A model generated the notes under the pieces. The model saw only the letters and a program-made list of their open reading frames with translations, made no database searches and was not told the origin of the DNA. Of a stretch of DNA of 64,000 nt, positions 41,501-48,324 are shown one piece after another (the stretch's first letter is position 1; every line of letters starts with the position of its first letter). Position numbers and translations under genes: made by a program. This stretch comes from Lineus longissimus (lineage: Eukaryota > Nemertea > Pilidiophora > Heteronemertea > Lineidae). The stretch is taken from positions 3,474,001 through 3,538,000 of the forward strand of contig NC_088322.1 in assembly GCF_910592395.1 (NCBI RefSeq). Direction: 5' to 3'.

Positions 41501-41891
41501 CGGTTCTCGTGGTGAAGGTGTTAGGAATACCAAGTGGTCATGCGAGGAGAATATCTACGACACTATAACATCTATGGTGTCGTCATACGAATTGAGCGAA
41601 GCACTGGCATCAGAGGACACCACAATCGAGAAAGTTGCCAGTACCATATACAATAGATCGTTCTCGACCTACGAACCTGAGTATATGGCTGACAACTACA
41701 AGGAAATGTTGTGTGTATTCTCCGGTGTGTACGATAACCTCAGGAGTGGCGACACAGTATACGAACAAGCAGCATTCGAAAATGACGTCTTTAAGCCTAT
41801 CTACAATCAAATGTGTGCCCAACACAACGTGCAAGCGAAAATGCCTTGCGATGATGTCTACGAAGAGGAGGTCGAAGAACTCGTGTTTTAA
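35577..41891 (+). CDS. Giant structural protein, candidate major capsid protein, 2104 aa
   Basis: This is the longest frame of the window, intact and rich in C-ending codons compared with its neighbours, as expected of a heavily expressed late gene. It starts with a Gly/Ser/Ala linker, has Lys- or Asp/Glu-rich inserts near 310-335, 960-1040, 1140-1230 and 1480-1515, a C-P-M-C-K plus C-S-C cluster near 850-870, and long globular stretches between. No membrane segment is present. It stands between the polymerase and terminase genes, where malacoherpesviruses carry their major capsid protein. Herpesvirus capsid proteins are usually 1150-1450 aa, so the inserts would account for the excess. A large tegument protein is the alternative. 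No motif proves either. Confidence 0.6.
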   Translation: MDKHLIKQKVTKSAAGGGSTATGGDSAIGAGASSGSAGGGAGGGGNNNLINRYTEKSIHQMRTDLEDAHASEFTCMQFRGYAILYNGEVFKHITAMEREQFNAQLIGDIGLVDADLLNPGIPMMPTILKLKHNSQSQLSGATTELTLAQNGYIKQALILSGAKHLMQDVPPPTSEDSKIFDKTGITNDHLMKVADVSTEHKRQTHYYCSGTGNGVKNVNTGFSDFKDVGLLDQLWKKNFPMIEEEDRDKYVVALVLPEIMTTEYCRIYASNKYNEVEKIYHELLKKVAGEASGDGGAEPMNVDGGADETAVSTEKKKKKSKKSKGGASAKKSKTVESTPLYISTNSFTEKIKNGILEKNSADEFFPRKVDTDEDLVKTNSGEQLPFTTECVIAPCFSVDDPNLKPDDMIAIVEGESATRTVPKRYLQFVLDYFSHRKEEITPIPLHPKLYSFFNVMKYNSAPSMFYLAPSVDDIEASVNSDYYAHVVLPTKMEREQHIIDLYCLYKQVPQTSRVSLIDKKAMLLTKDALSSAIPVHSLRNGRGERDLYGNERYIQPNGKLYDPTVKIENESMDEKKKRIEVERNRAEFPERERDAINQNLRVMLDDIQQNGVLNPETNERIPFEDLTKEQREKIVLETKQMISKLSYGMDVRILFDQTSAIFAERAYLDISKGHLSYSSIANGGNFRNKRNMSNQPSVYDEIIKRGGLDEFGDIPIDKINDIFVEKKFALNNTKTYVTFNSFKMSSITDFLFNKVAKRNVATFRNVLDRLYLFASEDGKVDLFIQQTDNPSNTVSPATMTFEALISKLRNKDSGNKKKGKSTAAASGEEKEETGTTEEDMDCDQEDVTMESPCPMCKSGQPFYDMKEKKMCSCALFGLALNKSQGFTMRINNMINTLYSFIDTFNNSPNSRANVLEKHRKSYKMSQPIVCKIAKNTTNRFGNMSIIHENKDGFKWKSKKTKKADNNTTTTSTGADANKTSTDGSSEKVAQDQTATNTAGDVNGAAAAATESSGTTATTTSSTSSAQNPAKGVEKSEYERRIPFQRLTSEVYSNMYFFKEDCIQPVLDSNIKDNVKQAFFKYAKDADCNMSVQKCVLMAIITVCKNVFETDVMIKLIMDTILDSEESAFNLLETILERKEKALRKMKAKADKKNTKVSKAKKRMRRRRDDSSDDSDDSDDSEESEKPKKKKARKDNNAASDDDYESCSGGDEKKSAKKSETKMEVDGDEVNKKSETSLLSIGDKYSCIVGTLKYVIRIKSILRLKVNCGQEWSEDEKLVDKRIDDQCKHWIQDIFQQCFFSVNQELDPKADKLRFATEFMAVMKDVMREDLRLFQIGVVRQFVENLIHFTGDSFRDIATQLGMNIEELMIDVYDEKISLHSEKKEDKELKRRHVGFSCPLLVSSQILRSSMINENHTYIRHFCATDGIQNGLSLELNSYHDILKKENKGGPCQSMISTSNIPMRICEVVDHRDIEADEEELKKEAAAANAAAKGKSSSGSKKSKKKHVESEEEEEDDDEDDEAVGYVPKKSLTAAYRVANGRKLPELIMSRKDESSQKLSLSCGVLPFYVVGTNQLFETDWDALEQENAKMKELGIPSDQKSSSLYHVNKWSADYVSRKNGGTDGGASSATSGDGDDMTSLYMDMQRQKEMQSQMECMETDMDGAGGSSYTAAAAKMNRADKRMVNTWNTMTMGDSMYEPVRNLGDSFAEINNILLKQKGMRADRFSCKNFANPTELDKAAADVSRFFAQQKQTRGVYRHIEWLLGQLIFEMKQVYVCAMGLESETSGRFDYYLRRAVANPAYLDNAMRTELVLQAYLESDNSTAGQLHALFALIKQYDVANPVVKQDTVKAHVQEMKAALIDIFVLYIMNTNEVKTVHNRISQFRTCYALGLDKKMEMSDTSVMGQECVGSNIAVANMTLKSYPGTGGYYNMLDVCQPPNNYEGYKAVQQITENKSFAGTPPANVIMVRPLTACYGSRGEGVRNTKWSCEENIYDTITSMVSSYELSEALASEDTTIEKVASTIYNRSFSTYEPEYMADNYKEMLCVFSGVYDNLRSGDTVYEQAAFENDVFKPIYNQMCAQHNVQAKMPCDDVYEEEVEELVF

Positions 41892-41925
41892 ACAAGGACA
41901 AAAACAGGATAAATATTAACTGTTA

Positions 41926-41995
41926 ACTAACTTCCTGTTCAAAAATGTGTTTCTGAACAGGAAGTATTTGGACTTGGAGATTTTTCGAAATATTT
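41926..41995. promoter_or_regulatory. Mirrored composite element
   Basis: CTAACTTCCTGTTCA, then TGAACAGGAAGTATTTGGACTTGG running into GATTTTTCGAAATATTTT. The two ETS-like sites form an inverted pair spaced by 12 bp. Confidence 0.55.
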
Positions 41996-42026
41996 TCTGA
42001 CTCTCATGTGAAATGACATTCACAGG

Positions 42027-42330
42027 CCTAACCCTAGGCAAAATGAATTGGGATATTGTAGTGTATTGTGAAACAATGTATTATTGAAATTTTTATGAAA
42101 ATCTACGATCACGTTAATTTTCTAGGCAGTTTTGTGTGTCTAAAAATGCAACTTTTCAATACATTTCTAACTTCCGGGTTCATGAATTTCATAAAAACGA
42201 TAGGATTCACCACTTTCAGCCCTAACCCTAGGCAAAAAAGTTGATGATAATTCATTTTGTACCCTACTGCATGTTATATTAAATTTTCAGCCAAATCTAT
42301 GATCGAATAAAAATTCTGGAAAAACTTAGA
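42027..42330 (+). repeat. Diverged tandem spacer repeat
   Basis: CCTAACCCTAGGCAAA occurs at 42027 and again at 42221. Each is followed by a similar AT-rich stretch with an AAATCTAYGATC word about 65-85 bp later. The whole 41892-42430 gap has no gene; an additional CTAACTTCCTGTTTCTGAAC lies at 42363-42382. Confidence 0.5.
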
Positions 42331-42430
42331 AAATTTTCCAACAAATCCTGTATGTATAAAAGCTAACTTCCTGTTTCTGAACGAAAATTTGTATTTACAT
42401 TTATTTCGAAATAAAAACGATTGTACATCA

Positions 42431-44881
42431 CTAATAATGATACATGAGTAGTTCTTGTTCGTCAGAAAAGTTTACTTTCTTGTTCTTGTTCTTCTTTCCC
42501 TTGATTTTGTTTTGAATCGTCGTTTTAAAGCTGTACGAGGACTTTGTCGTCTTTTGGTTGGATTTCTCCTTCTTCTCGCTGTGTATTGTGCGAAGTTTCT
42601 TAACCAGAGCCACCGGCAAACACGCTGGATTGTACGTGGCTAAAACCATCAACAGTGATATTGCAAATGCCGTACCAGCTGCAATTAGAGGCAAAGCGTT
42701 TATTATCTTGTTCATTTTGGGAATGATACTCAACAAATCTTTAAGTGCCTTCATCCCACCTTTAGAATTATCGTAGGCCTTCAATTTCGAGAAATCGGCA
42801 GCGATATTGAAACTCTTCTGGATATCCTTGCCCCACGCCTTCATTTTCTTCTTCTGCAAAACTGCTGCTTTAGACATGTTAGTGGCAAAGGCATTTACCC
42901 TAGATACGATATCATCCAACGGCATGTCGTAGGCCAACTTATGAACCTGAATAGGCTCCATCAGATGCGAAAATCCAGGCCATATGGTGTCGCCGTCCAA
43001 CTTTGAATCCCCCGTTATCGCTTTCGTAGCAATTTTCATGTATTCCTTAATATTTGCAAACGTGTGGACAAGGAAAGCGTTGATGGGCGAATCAAAAGAT
43101 GATGTGGTAACTTTATCATCCTGCACGTCTACGGTTGCGGGCAATATAAAATCCTTGGTCGAGAGGTCGCAGTTATTCGGTATGTTCATCAAAGTCATCG
43201 GCTGTGGGGGAATATCAACAGGCGATTTAGTCTGACCTGTCTTCGTCCTACATGTTTGCGTCCATATATCACCCACCCTGGAACTTGCGTGAATAAGATA
43301 CTGGTTACTGTATCCAATTTGTGTCGCACTTCCTCGCCACGGCAAGTGACTGTGCAGAAACGTGCATTTATCGTGTATAACTTTGACATTATTCCCCTTA
43401 AGCGCTGTTGCACAAGAATCTGCAACCACGGCCTCTGTTAAAGTAGGAATTACATGATGACACACACGCAGGGTACCGCTGTTGGCCGAATCGTATTGAC
43501 ACGATTGGAAATAATCGTGATCCATTTCTACATAGAACAGCGTATCTTTCGTGAACGCAACGTAATCGGGTAAGCCAACCACCTTAGTGCTTCCCACGTT
43601 CAACGGATCAAATTTCGTATCTTTGGGTATTTTCGTACTGGCTGAGGGCGTTTTTACACCTGTATTTACGGGTACTCGGAAGCTACTGATTTTATACACA
43701 TCCATGAGACTGCTCTTCACATACAGGGGTATTGTAATACTGACAACGATCATATTTTTCGTTCTCGTATAACTGACCAAATTTTTAGCCTGGTAATAGA
43801 AAGTGGGGTTCGTGTGAATTATTTTAATGTCCTGTGTAGACATGTCTTTCGTTCCTTTGATTTTATTATCGACATAATCGATAATTTCTTGCATTTTCTT
43901 CACGGGAATCAACTCTGAAGACAAATACCCCTCCAACAATTTTACAATACCGCGGCCGTACTGATACACTTCCATCAATTGACGATTACAATTGACATTG
44001 TACGAAAACATCGTGGGATAAATAGTCGTGTACATTTTGTCCAACACCAATTCCAAGTATTCGATTTGCTTATTTATCAACTGATTTGTAGCTGCATCTT
44101 GTTTTGCCAGTTGGATCAGTGCGTTATTGCTTTGCACCACTTCATTTCTTATATTCGTGCTACCTTTCTTCAAATTTTCCATACTATTTTCGTAGAAAAC
44201 CTCTGTTGCCTGAACATTGTCTTCGTATGCCTGTATGCCCTTTTCTGTATTTTCGAACGCCTTATTCAATACACCGATTTGATCGCCGATTTTATTGATT
44301 TTGTCCATACCTGGTATACCGAACAGACCAGAACGAATTTTATCAATAAGATAACCACCGGGTGTATGTGAAATAAACGTACCAATGTCACTAACAACGT
44401 GGTGTGCGTCGGGGAGAGATCTTTTCTTGGGATGTTTTTCAGGGTTCTCTTCCTGTTTTGCATCCAACTCTACCAGAGGAATCATGTTTATCATGGGTTC
44501 GTAAAACTGACTGGTGGGATCTGGGAACCGATATGTGCATTTGATCATGTTAGAATCGATCATTCGGTTAATCATGTCACACTTTGTATTTTTCAACGCT
44601 TGCGATGTGGCACAATTTTGTATAACAGGCATAGAGAACAATTCCAGAAATTTCCACGTGTCTGTAAAAAAATCGGGCATGGGTATACCAAGAGTGTAGA
44701 TAAATTCTGTCTCACTACCACCAAGAAGCACTTCGCCGACGTGATTAAACATGACACCGTAATTTTGTCGCATAATTACGTTTCCAGAGTCGAGTTTATC
44801 TGGTTTCGCATGAGACACGCTGACACGAGAGAATGTAAGTGCCATCAGCAGACCAAACATAGTCACAAATGACTTTAACAT
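42431..44881 (-). CDS. Class I envelope fusion protein, baculovirus-F-like, 816 aa
   Basis: I start it at the ATG at 44881, which opens a signal peptide (hydrophobic residues 5-18, cleavage near S-H-A); an ATG at 44914 is also possible. A basic furin-type site (K-K-R-S-L) lies near residue 153. A Gly-rich hydrophobic stretch follows and then a long heptad-like helical region with L-F-G-I-P-G-M-D near 185. That is the order in baculovirus F proteins and related retroelement Env proteins. The ectodomain ends in a Cys-rich region. A transmembrane helix lies near 735-760 and a long basic tail follows. It would mediate membrane fusion at entry. Herpesviruses normally use class III gB, so its presence is unusual. 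The family call rests on architecture. Confidence 0.72.
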   Translation of the reverse strand: MLKSFVTMFGLLMALTFSRVSVSHAKPDKLDSGNVIMRQNYGVMFNHVGEVLLGGSETEFIYTLGIPMPDFFTDTWKFLELFSMPVIQNCATSQALKNTKCDMINRMIDSNMIKCTYRFPDPTSQFYEPMINMIPLVELDAKQEENPEKHPKKRSLPDAHHVVSDIGTFISHTPGGYLIDKIRSGLFGIPGMDKINKIGDQIGVLNKAFENTEKGIQAYEDNVQATEVFYENSMENLKKGSTNIRNEVVQSNNALIQLAKQDAATNQLINKQIEYLELVLDKMYTTIYPTMFSYNVNCNRQLMEVYQYGRGIVKLLEGYLSSELIPVKKMQEIIDYVDNKIKGTKDMSTQDIKIIHTNPTFYYQAKNLVSYTRTKNMIVVSITIPLYVKSSLMDVYKISSFRVPVNTGVKTPSASTKIPKDTKFDPLNVGSTKVVGLPDYVAFTKDTLFYVEMDHDYFQSCQYDSANSGTLRVCHHVIPTLTEAVVADSCATALKGNNVKVIHDKCTFLHSHLPWRGSATQIGYSNQYLIHASSRVGDIWTQTCRTKTGQTKSPVDIPPQPMTLMNIPNNCDLSTKDFILPATVDVQDDKVTTSSFDSPINAFLVHTFANIKEYMKIATKAITGDSKLDGDTIWPGFSHLMEPIQVHKLAYDMPLDDIVSRVNAFATNMSKAAVLQKKKMKAWGKDIQKSFNIAADFSKLKAYDNSKGGMKALKDLLSIIPKMNKIINALPLIAAGTAFAISLLMVLATYNPACLPVALVKKLRTIHSEKKEKSNQKTTKSSYSFKTTIQNKIKGKKNKNKKVNFSDEQELLMYHY

Positions 44882-46229
44882 TTTCAGCTTTATTTTGGTG
44901 GTGTCAATGCGCATTTATTTTACCATTAGGATAGGACAAAAATGCTGAGTGGAAAATAACACATCCACAATAGAGCGATTTCATTATGGAAACATCCTTT
45001 TTCCCGAAAGACAAAACCAAAGCTAACCCTAATTATGTTTTTTACCAGGGAGGATTGGGTTATGCCAGAAATGGACCGTATGCAGCGGTGTATAACAATC
45101 TCTACCTCGGGCTGATAAAAGAAGACGACATTTTGCAAGATAAAAAGAGGTGCCTACTCCTGGGTTCGAATATTGTGTCCGGAATTGAACGCCACAAACA
45201 CTTGTCCGCTGGTGTACACAGAACGCATGCATATCCCAAATGGCGGAACACGTTTCTTGACGAAATCGAAAAGAATGCAGACAAGATAGGTAGCATAACT
45301 TACACGAAATACAACTACACAAATCCTCGTGACGAAGTTGAACTACCAGCCTACATGAGATGGGCTACACGTTTCATATCGGACAAGTGGTCCAAAATGC
45401 TCATACTAAACAGCGGTATAGGTAACAATCGCCTCATCGAAGACGAGAGCGACCAAATGGACGACAACGAAGACGAAGAGACTAGAAAATACGCAAAATA
45501 CAAAACAGCGGTCAGAATGACGATACCCGGGAGTAAGGAAAGTAGCGACGCAATGTTCAATACCGCTCGTTTCCAACAGTTGATTAAACTCGAAAGTTTA
45601 GCACTAAGTTGCAAAAGATATGGGATGTCTAAATACGCAGGAATCATCTATGCCAAGTTGAAAGAAAAGCTCAATATGCAGCATCTCACACGAACAGAAT
45701 GTGCTGCATTGCACGATAGACTTCTCAAATGTCCTGTGTCTATACTTCTCGTACAGCGAAGATGTGGTAAAACAGTCGCACACATTAGTGATGCGTGTAA
45801 AGCCATTGCCACATTCCCACTGGCCGGATATAAATATCTCTACTTAGCACACGATGGAAATTTGGCTCAAAATGCATTCGATACCATCATGAAAGTTGTA
45901 GGACCAATGGTGAACGAATTTAACACACTCGAGAGACAAAATTTTCTCAAAACCAGACAGAAAACAACTACAGCGCAACGACAAAATAACAGAGGATCGA
46001 ATTCGAATGAAAATGATGAATTTTATTACATACAAGCAAAAGTGTCGTACAAAATGAGTATACAAAAAGTGTCGGTGAAATTCTACAGATACAACGAAAA
46101 TCAGAGACAAATGGAGCCGGATGACATGCCTTACGGTGAAAACTGGTTTAAATGTCGTATTCTACATCAACATAAGGTAAGCGACTTTTATTTTATTTTA
46201 AAACATTTCACAAATTCACAATTTTCAGT

Positions 46230-46305
46230 CTCGAAAAATTTACAAGTCCAAACTTCCTGTTCAAAAATATATTCTGAAAAGGAACTTAAAAATGCCAACT
46301 TCCTC
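46230..46305. promoter_or_regulatory. Composite element inside terminase intron
   Basis: CTCGAAAAATTTACAAGTCC joined to AAACTTCCTGTTCA, then CCAACTTCCTC. It lies 54 bp past the splice donor. The stretch 46306-46536 adds a lone CTAACTTCCTGAAAATG. Confidence 0.55.
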
Positions 46306-46536
46306 ATACTCAAAAGTTGTTATGGCCGAAAATCCACCCGGACTGTTGGTTTCTTGGTTCTTTGCGCGAGAACAGATAAGTGTGCCAAAATAACTTGAAA
46401 GATTAAGGGACGCAATGTTTTGTATCAAAAAAATCTTTTGAGAAAAATTCCCGAAGATTTCGAACGAAAATTTTTAAGCCTTTTTTCAAAGGCCTAACTT
46501 CCTGAAAATGAGGCTAAATTTGATATAGATTTTATA

Positions 46537-47274
46537 ACTTCCTGTTTTATATCTATAATTAACCTTATACATGAGTCATAAATAATTAGTAATAATATTT
46601 GTTTGTATAAAATTAACATTTCATTAATCAAAAATAAATATATATAAAACAAAACGTAACTTCCTGTATTGATGCCTCTATCCTAACTTCCTCGTAGGTG
46701 TGCGTGTTTTGCTAGGCATAAAGGCACGGACCATATTTGAAAAATTGGTCTTAAAAGTGGTATTTGAAACGGAAGTTAGGCCGATTTTTAGCGAAAAATG
46801 TATGGAAAATCACTAACTTCCGCTTCAAATTTATTTTTCAAGAGAGGATCCATTTGGTCGATTTGGATCCTCTCTTGAAAACAAGTGTGTACAGGAGGAA
46901 AACGCAAAATATAATTTTTGTGATAGTAAGAATGGTTGTAAAGGGGATTGATGGACGATTAAAGTTGTGATATTATTTTGGGGAAGATTAAAAAAAACCG
47001 AAACAAAAAAATCATAAATTAAAAAGGAAGTAGCAAAAAAACATATGATGAAAAGGAAGTTAGCTAACACATATTGCAAATAGGAAGTTGAAATGTGCTG
47101 CGAATCTAACTTCCTATATTATATGTATTTTTTCAAGAGAGGATCCATATAGCCACATTGGGTCCCCCCTTGAAAAATTTTAAAAATAAGGAAGTTACAA
47201 AAACCCAATACATTTCTCACAAAAAATTGCATTAACTTCCGGTTCGGTTACAAAATGTAGACGTGAAAATCACA
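46537..47274 (+). repeat. R3: direct copy of the repeat, truncated right arm
   Basis: It shares the AT-rich 120-bp lead with R2 and the main body with R1 (same orientation), including both hairpins at 46834-46880 and 47132-47180. Identity stops at 47274, so the terminal CATAAAGGCA arm found in R1 and R2 is missing and the outer inverted repeat is broken. Confidence 0.8.
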
Positions 47275-47334
47275 CACTTTTGACCAAATTTCTATACAAA
47301 TACATACGAGGATTTAGGGGATTCCCCAAAATTA

Positions 47335-47383
47335 ACGGCAAGCACAAGGATGATTTTGAACAGACCATCCTTGTACTTGCCGT
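47335..47383. repeat. Near-perfect 18-bp stem-loop
   Basis: ACGGCAAGCACAAGGATG and its complement (one mismatch) flank a 13-bp loop. It lies between R3 and the 3' end of the cyclin gene, about 50 bp beyond the stop at 47433. It might be a 3'-end hairpin or an insertion scar. Confidence 0.55.
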
Positions 47384-47432
47384 AAATTCAAAAATCAGTT
47401 TTAAACAGGAAGTTACAAAATTCTATCGGTTT

Positions 47433-48305
47433 TTATTTCATCATAGCCTTTAGTCCTTCAAAATTATCAAACACATCGCTCACTTCATCATCTACAGCAC
47501 TTTTAGGTGGTAAATTATCGGTTGCTATGTACAAGAAAGAACTTGCATCCATATCTAACAAAGTCATACACACGTAGAAACAAACCCAAGCGAAATAGCC
47601 AATGTGGAAAATGTTTGTTCGGCACTTTAGAAAGTTTGAAATTCGTACCGCTTTACCGTACAGTCTTTGTGCCATTTGTACAGAATATGTTTTGAAAAAC
47701 ACATTTTTCTCATAGTCCTTGAAAAAGATTGCATACAGCACGTCGCTCACAGTGGTGATCGTGGGTGTAATCAACAGGGGCATTACCTCTCTTTCTATTT
47801 TTCGCACGTTAACACTGTCGAATTCGAGTTTATATTTCTGTCGAAGATCATTAAACGACGGATATTTCGGTTCCTTTAACTTGCACGCATAAATCACAGC
47901 AGCCAGAGAAAAATGTCGCAACGACTCTACAACAATGTCCACTTTGCATAGCATCCTATCGAAAACCTCCAACGCCAAAGACAGTGTGCTAGGATCACAG
48001 CGTAGTTGATTCGTGCAGAATTTGTAGATCCAATTCATCTCATCAAATCTCGTATTCGCAGTAACACCATTCGTCTGAGTACGTCCTCCCCCAGGTATAT
48101 TTACACGAAATCTATTCTCATAGCAAAATTTGTCGTGTTCAGCAGCCACTTTCGCCATAAGTTGTGTGTATTCTTTCGTTGTTATTTTTGTTGGGTCGTT
48201 TCTCAGTGCCAACATGCCATTTATCGGTAATTTCAACACAATTCTATCTCCACCTCCAACTCTTCCAACACCAAAATGTTCTTTTTCAAACACCAATGCC
48301 GCCAT
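47433..48305 (-). CDS. Viral cyclin-like protein, 290 aa
   Basis: Residues about 88-190 fit an N-terminal cyclin box: N-W-I-Y-K-F helix, then a L-E-V-F-D-R-M-L segment (the L-x-x-x-D-R-x-L hallmark), L-R-H-F-S-L-A-A-V-I-Y-A-C-K-L-K-E with the conserved A-x-K-x-x-E, and an I-E-R-E-V-M-P-L-L helix. The second half may be a degenerate C-terminal box. It would bind a cyclin-dependent kinase, host or transcriptional, in the nucleus; gammaherpesviruses have unrelated captured D-type cyclins. The ATG at 48305 lies 20 bp past the upstream gene's stop, and the gene is inside the terminase intron on the other strand. The call is by motif and length. Confidence 0.7.
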   Translation of the reverse strand: MAALVFEKEHFGVGRVGGGDRIVLKLPINGMLALRNDPTKITTKEYTQLMAKVAAEHDKFCYENRFRVNIPGGGRTQTNGVTANTRFDEMNWIYKFCTNQLRCDPSTLSLALEVFDRMLCKVDIVVESLRHFSLAAVIYACKLKEPKYPSFNDLRQKYKLEFDSVNVRKIEREVMPLLITPTITTVSDVLYAIFFKDYEKNVFFKTYSVQMAQRLYGKAVRISNFLKCRTNIFHIGYFAWVCFYVCMTLLDMDASSFLYIATDNLPPKSAVDDEVSDVFDNFEGLKAMMK

Positions 48306-48324
48306 GTTTCACACTTCACTCCAC

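Noticed and set aside
42220-42240. Telomere-like CCTAACCCTA as a herpesvirus telomeric repeat
   Set aside because: Only single units are present, not an array of TTAGGG repeats.
46177-46398. Continuation of the terminase frame past exon 1
   Set aside because: It passes a consensus splice donor and then reads through a composite intergenic element; the Walker B continuation is at 52697.
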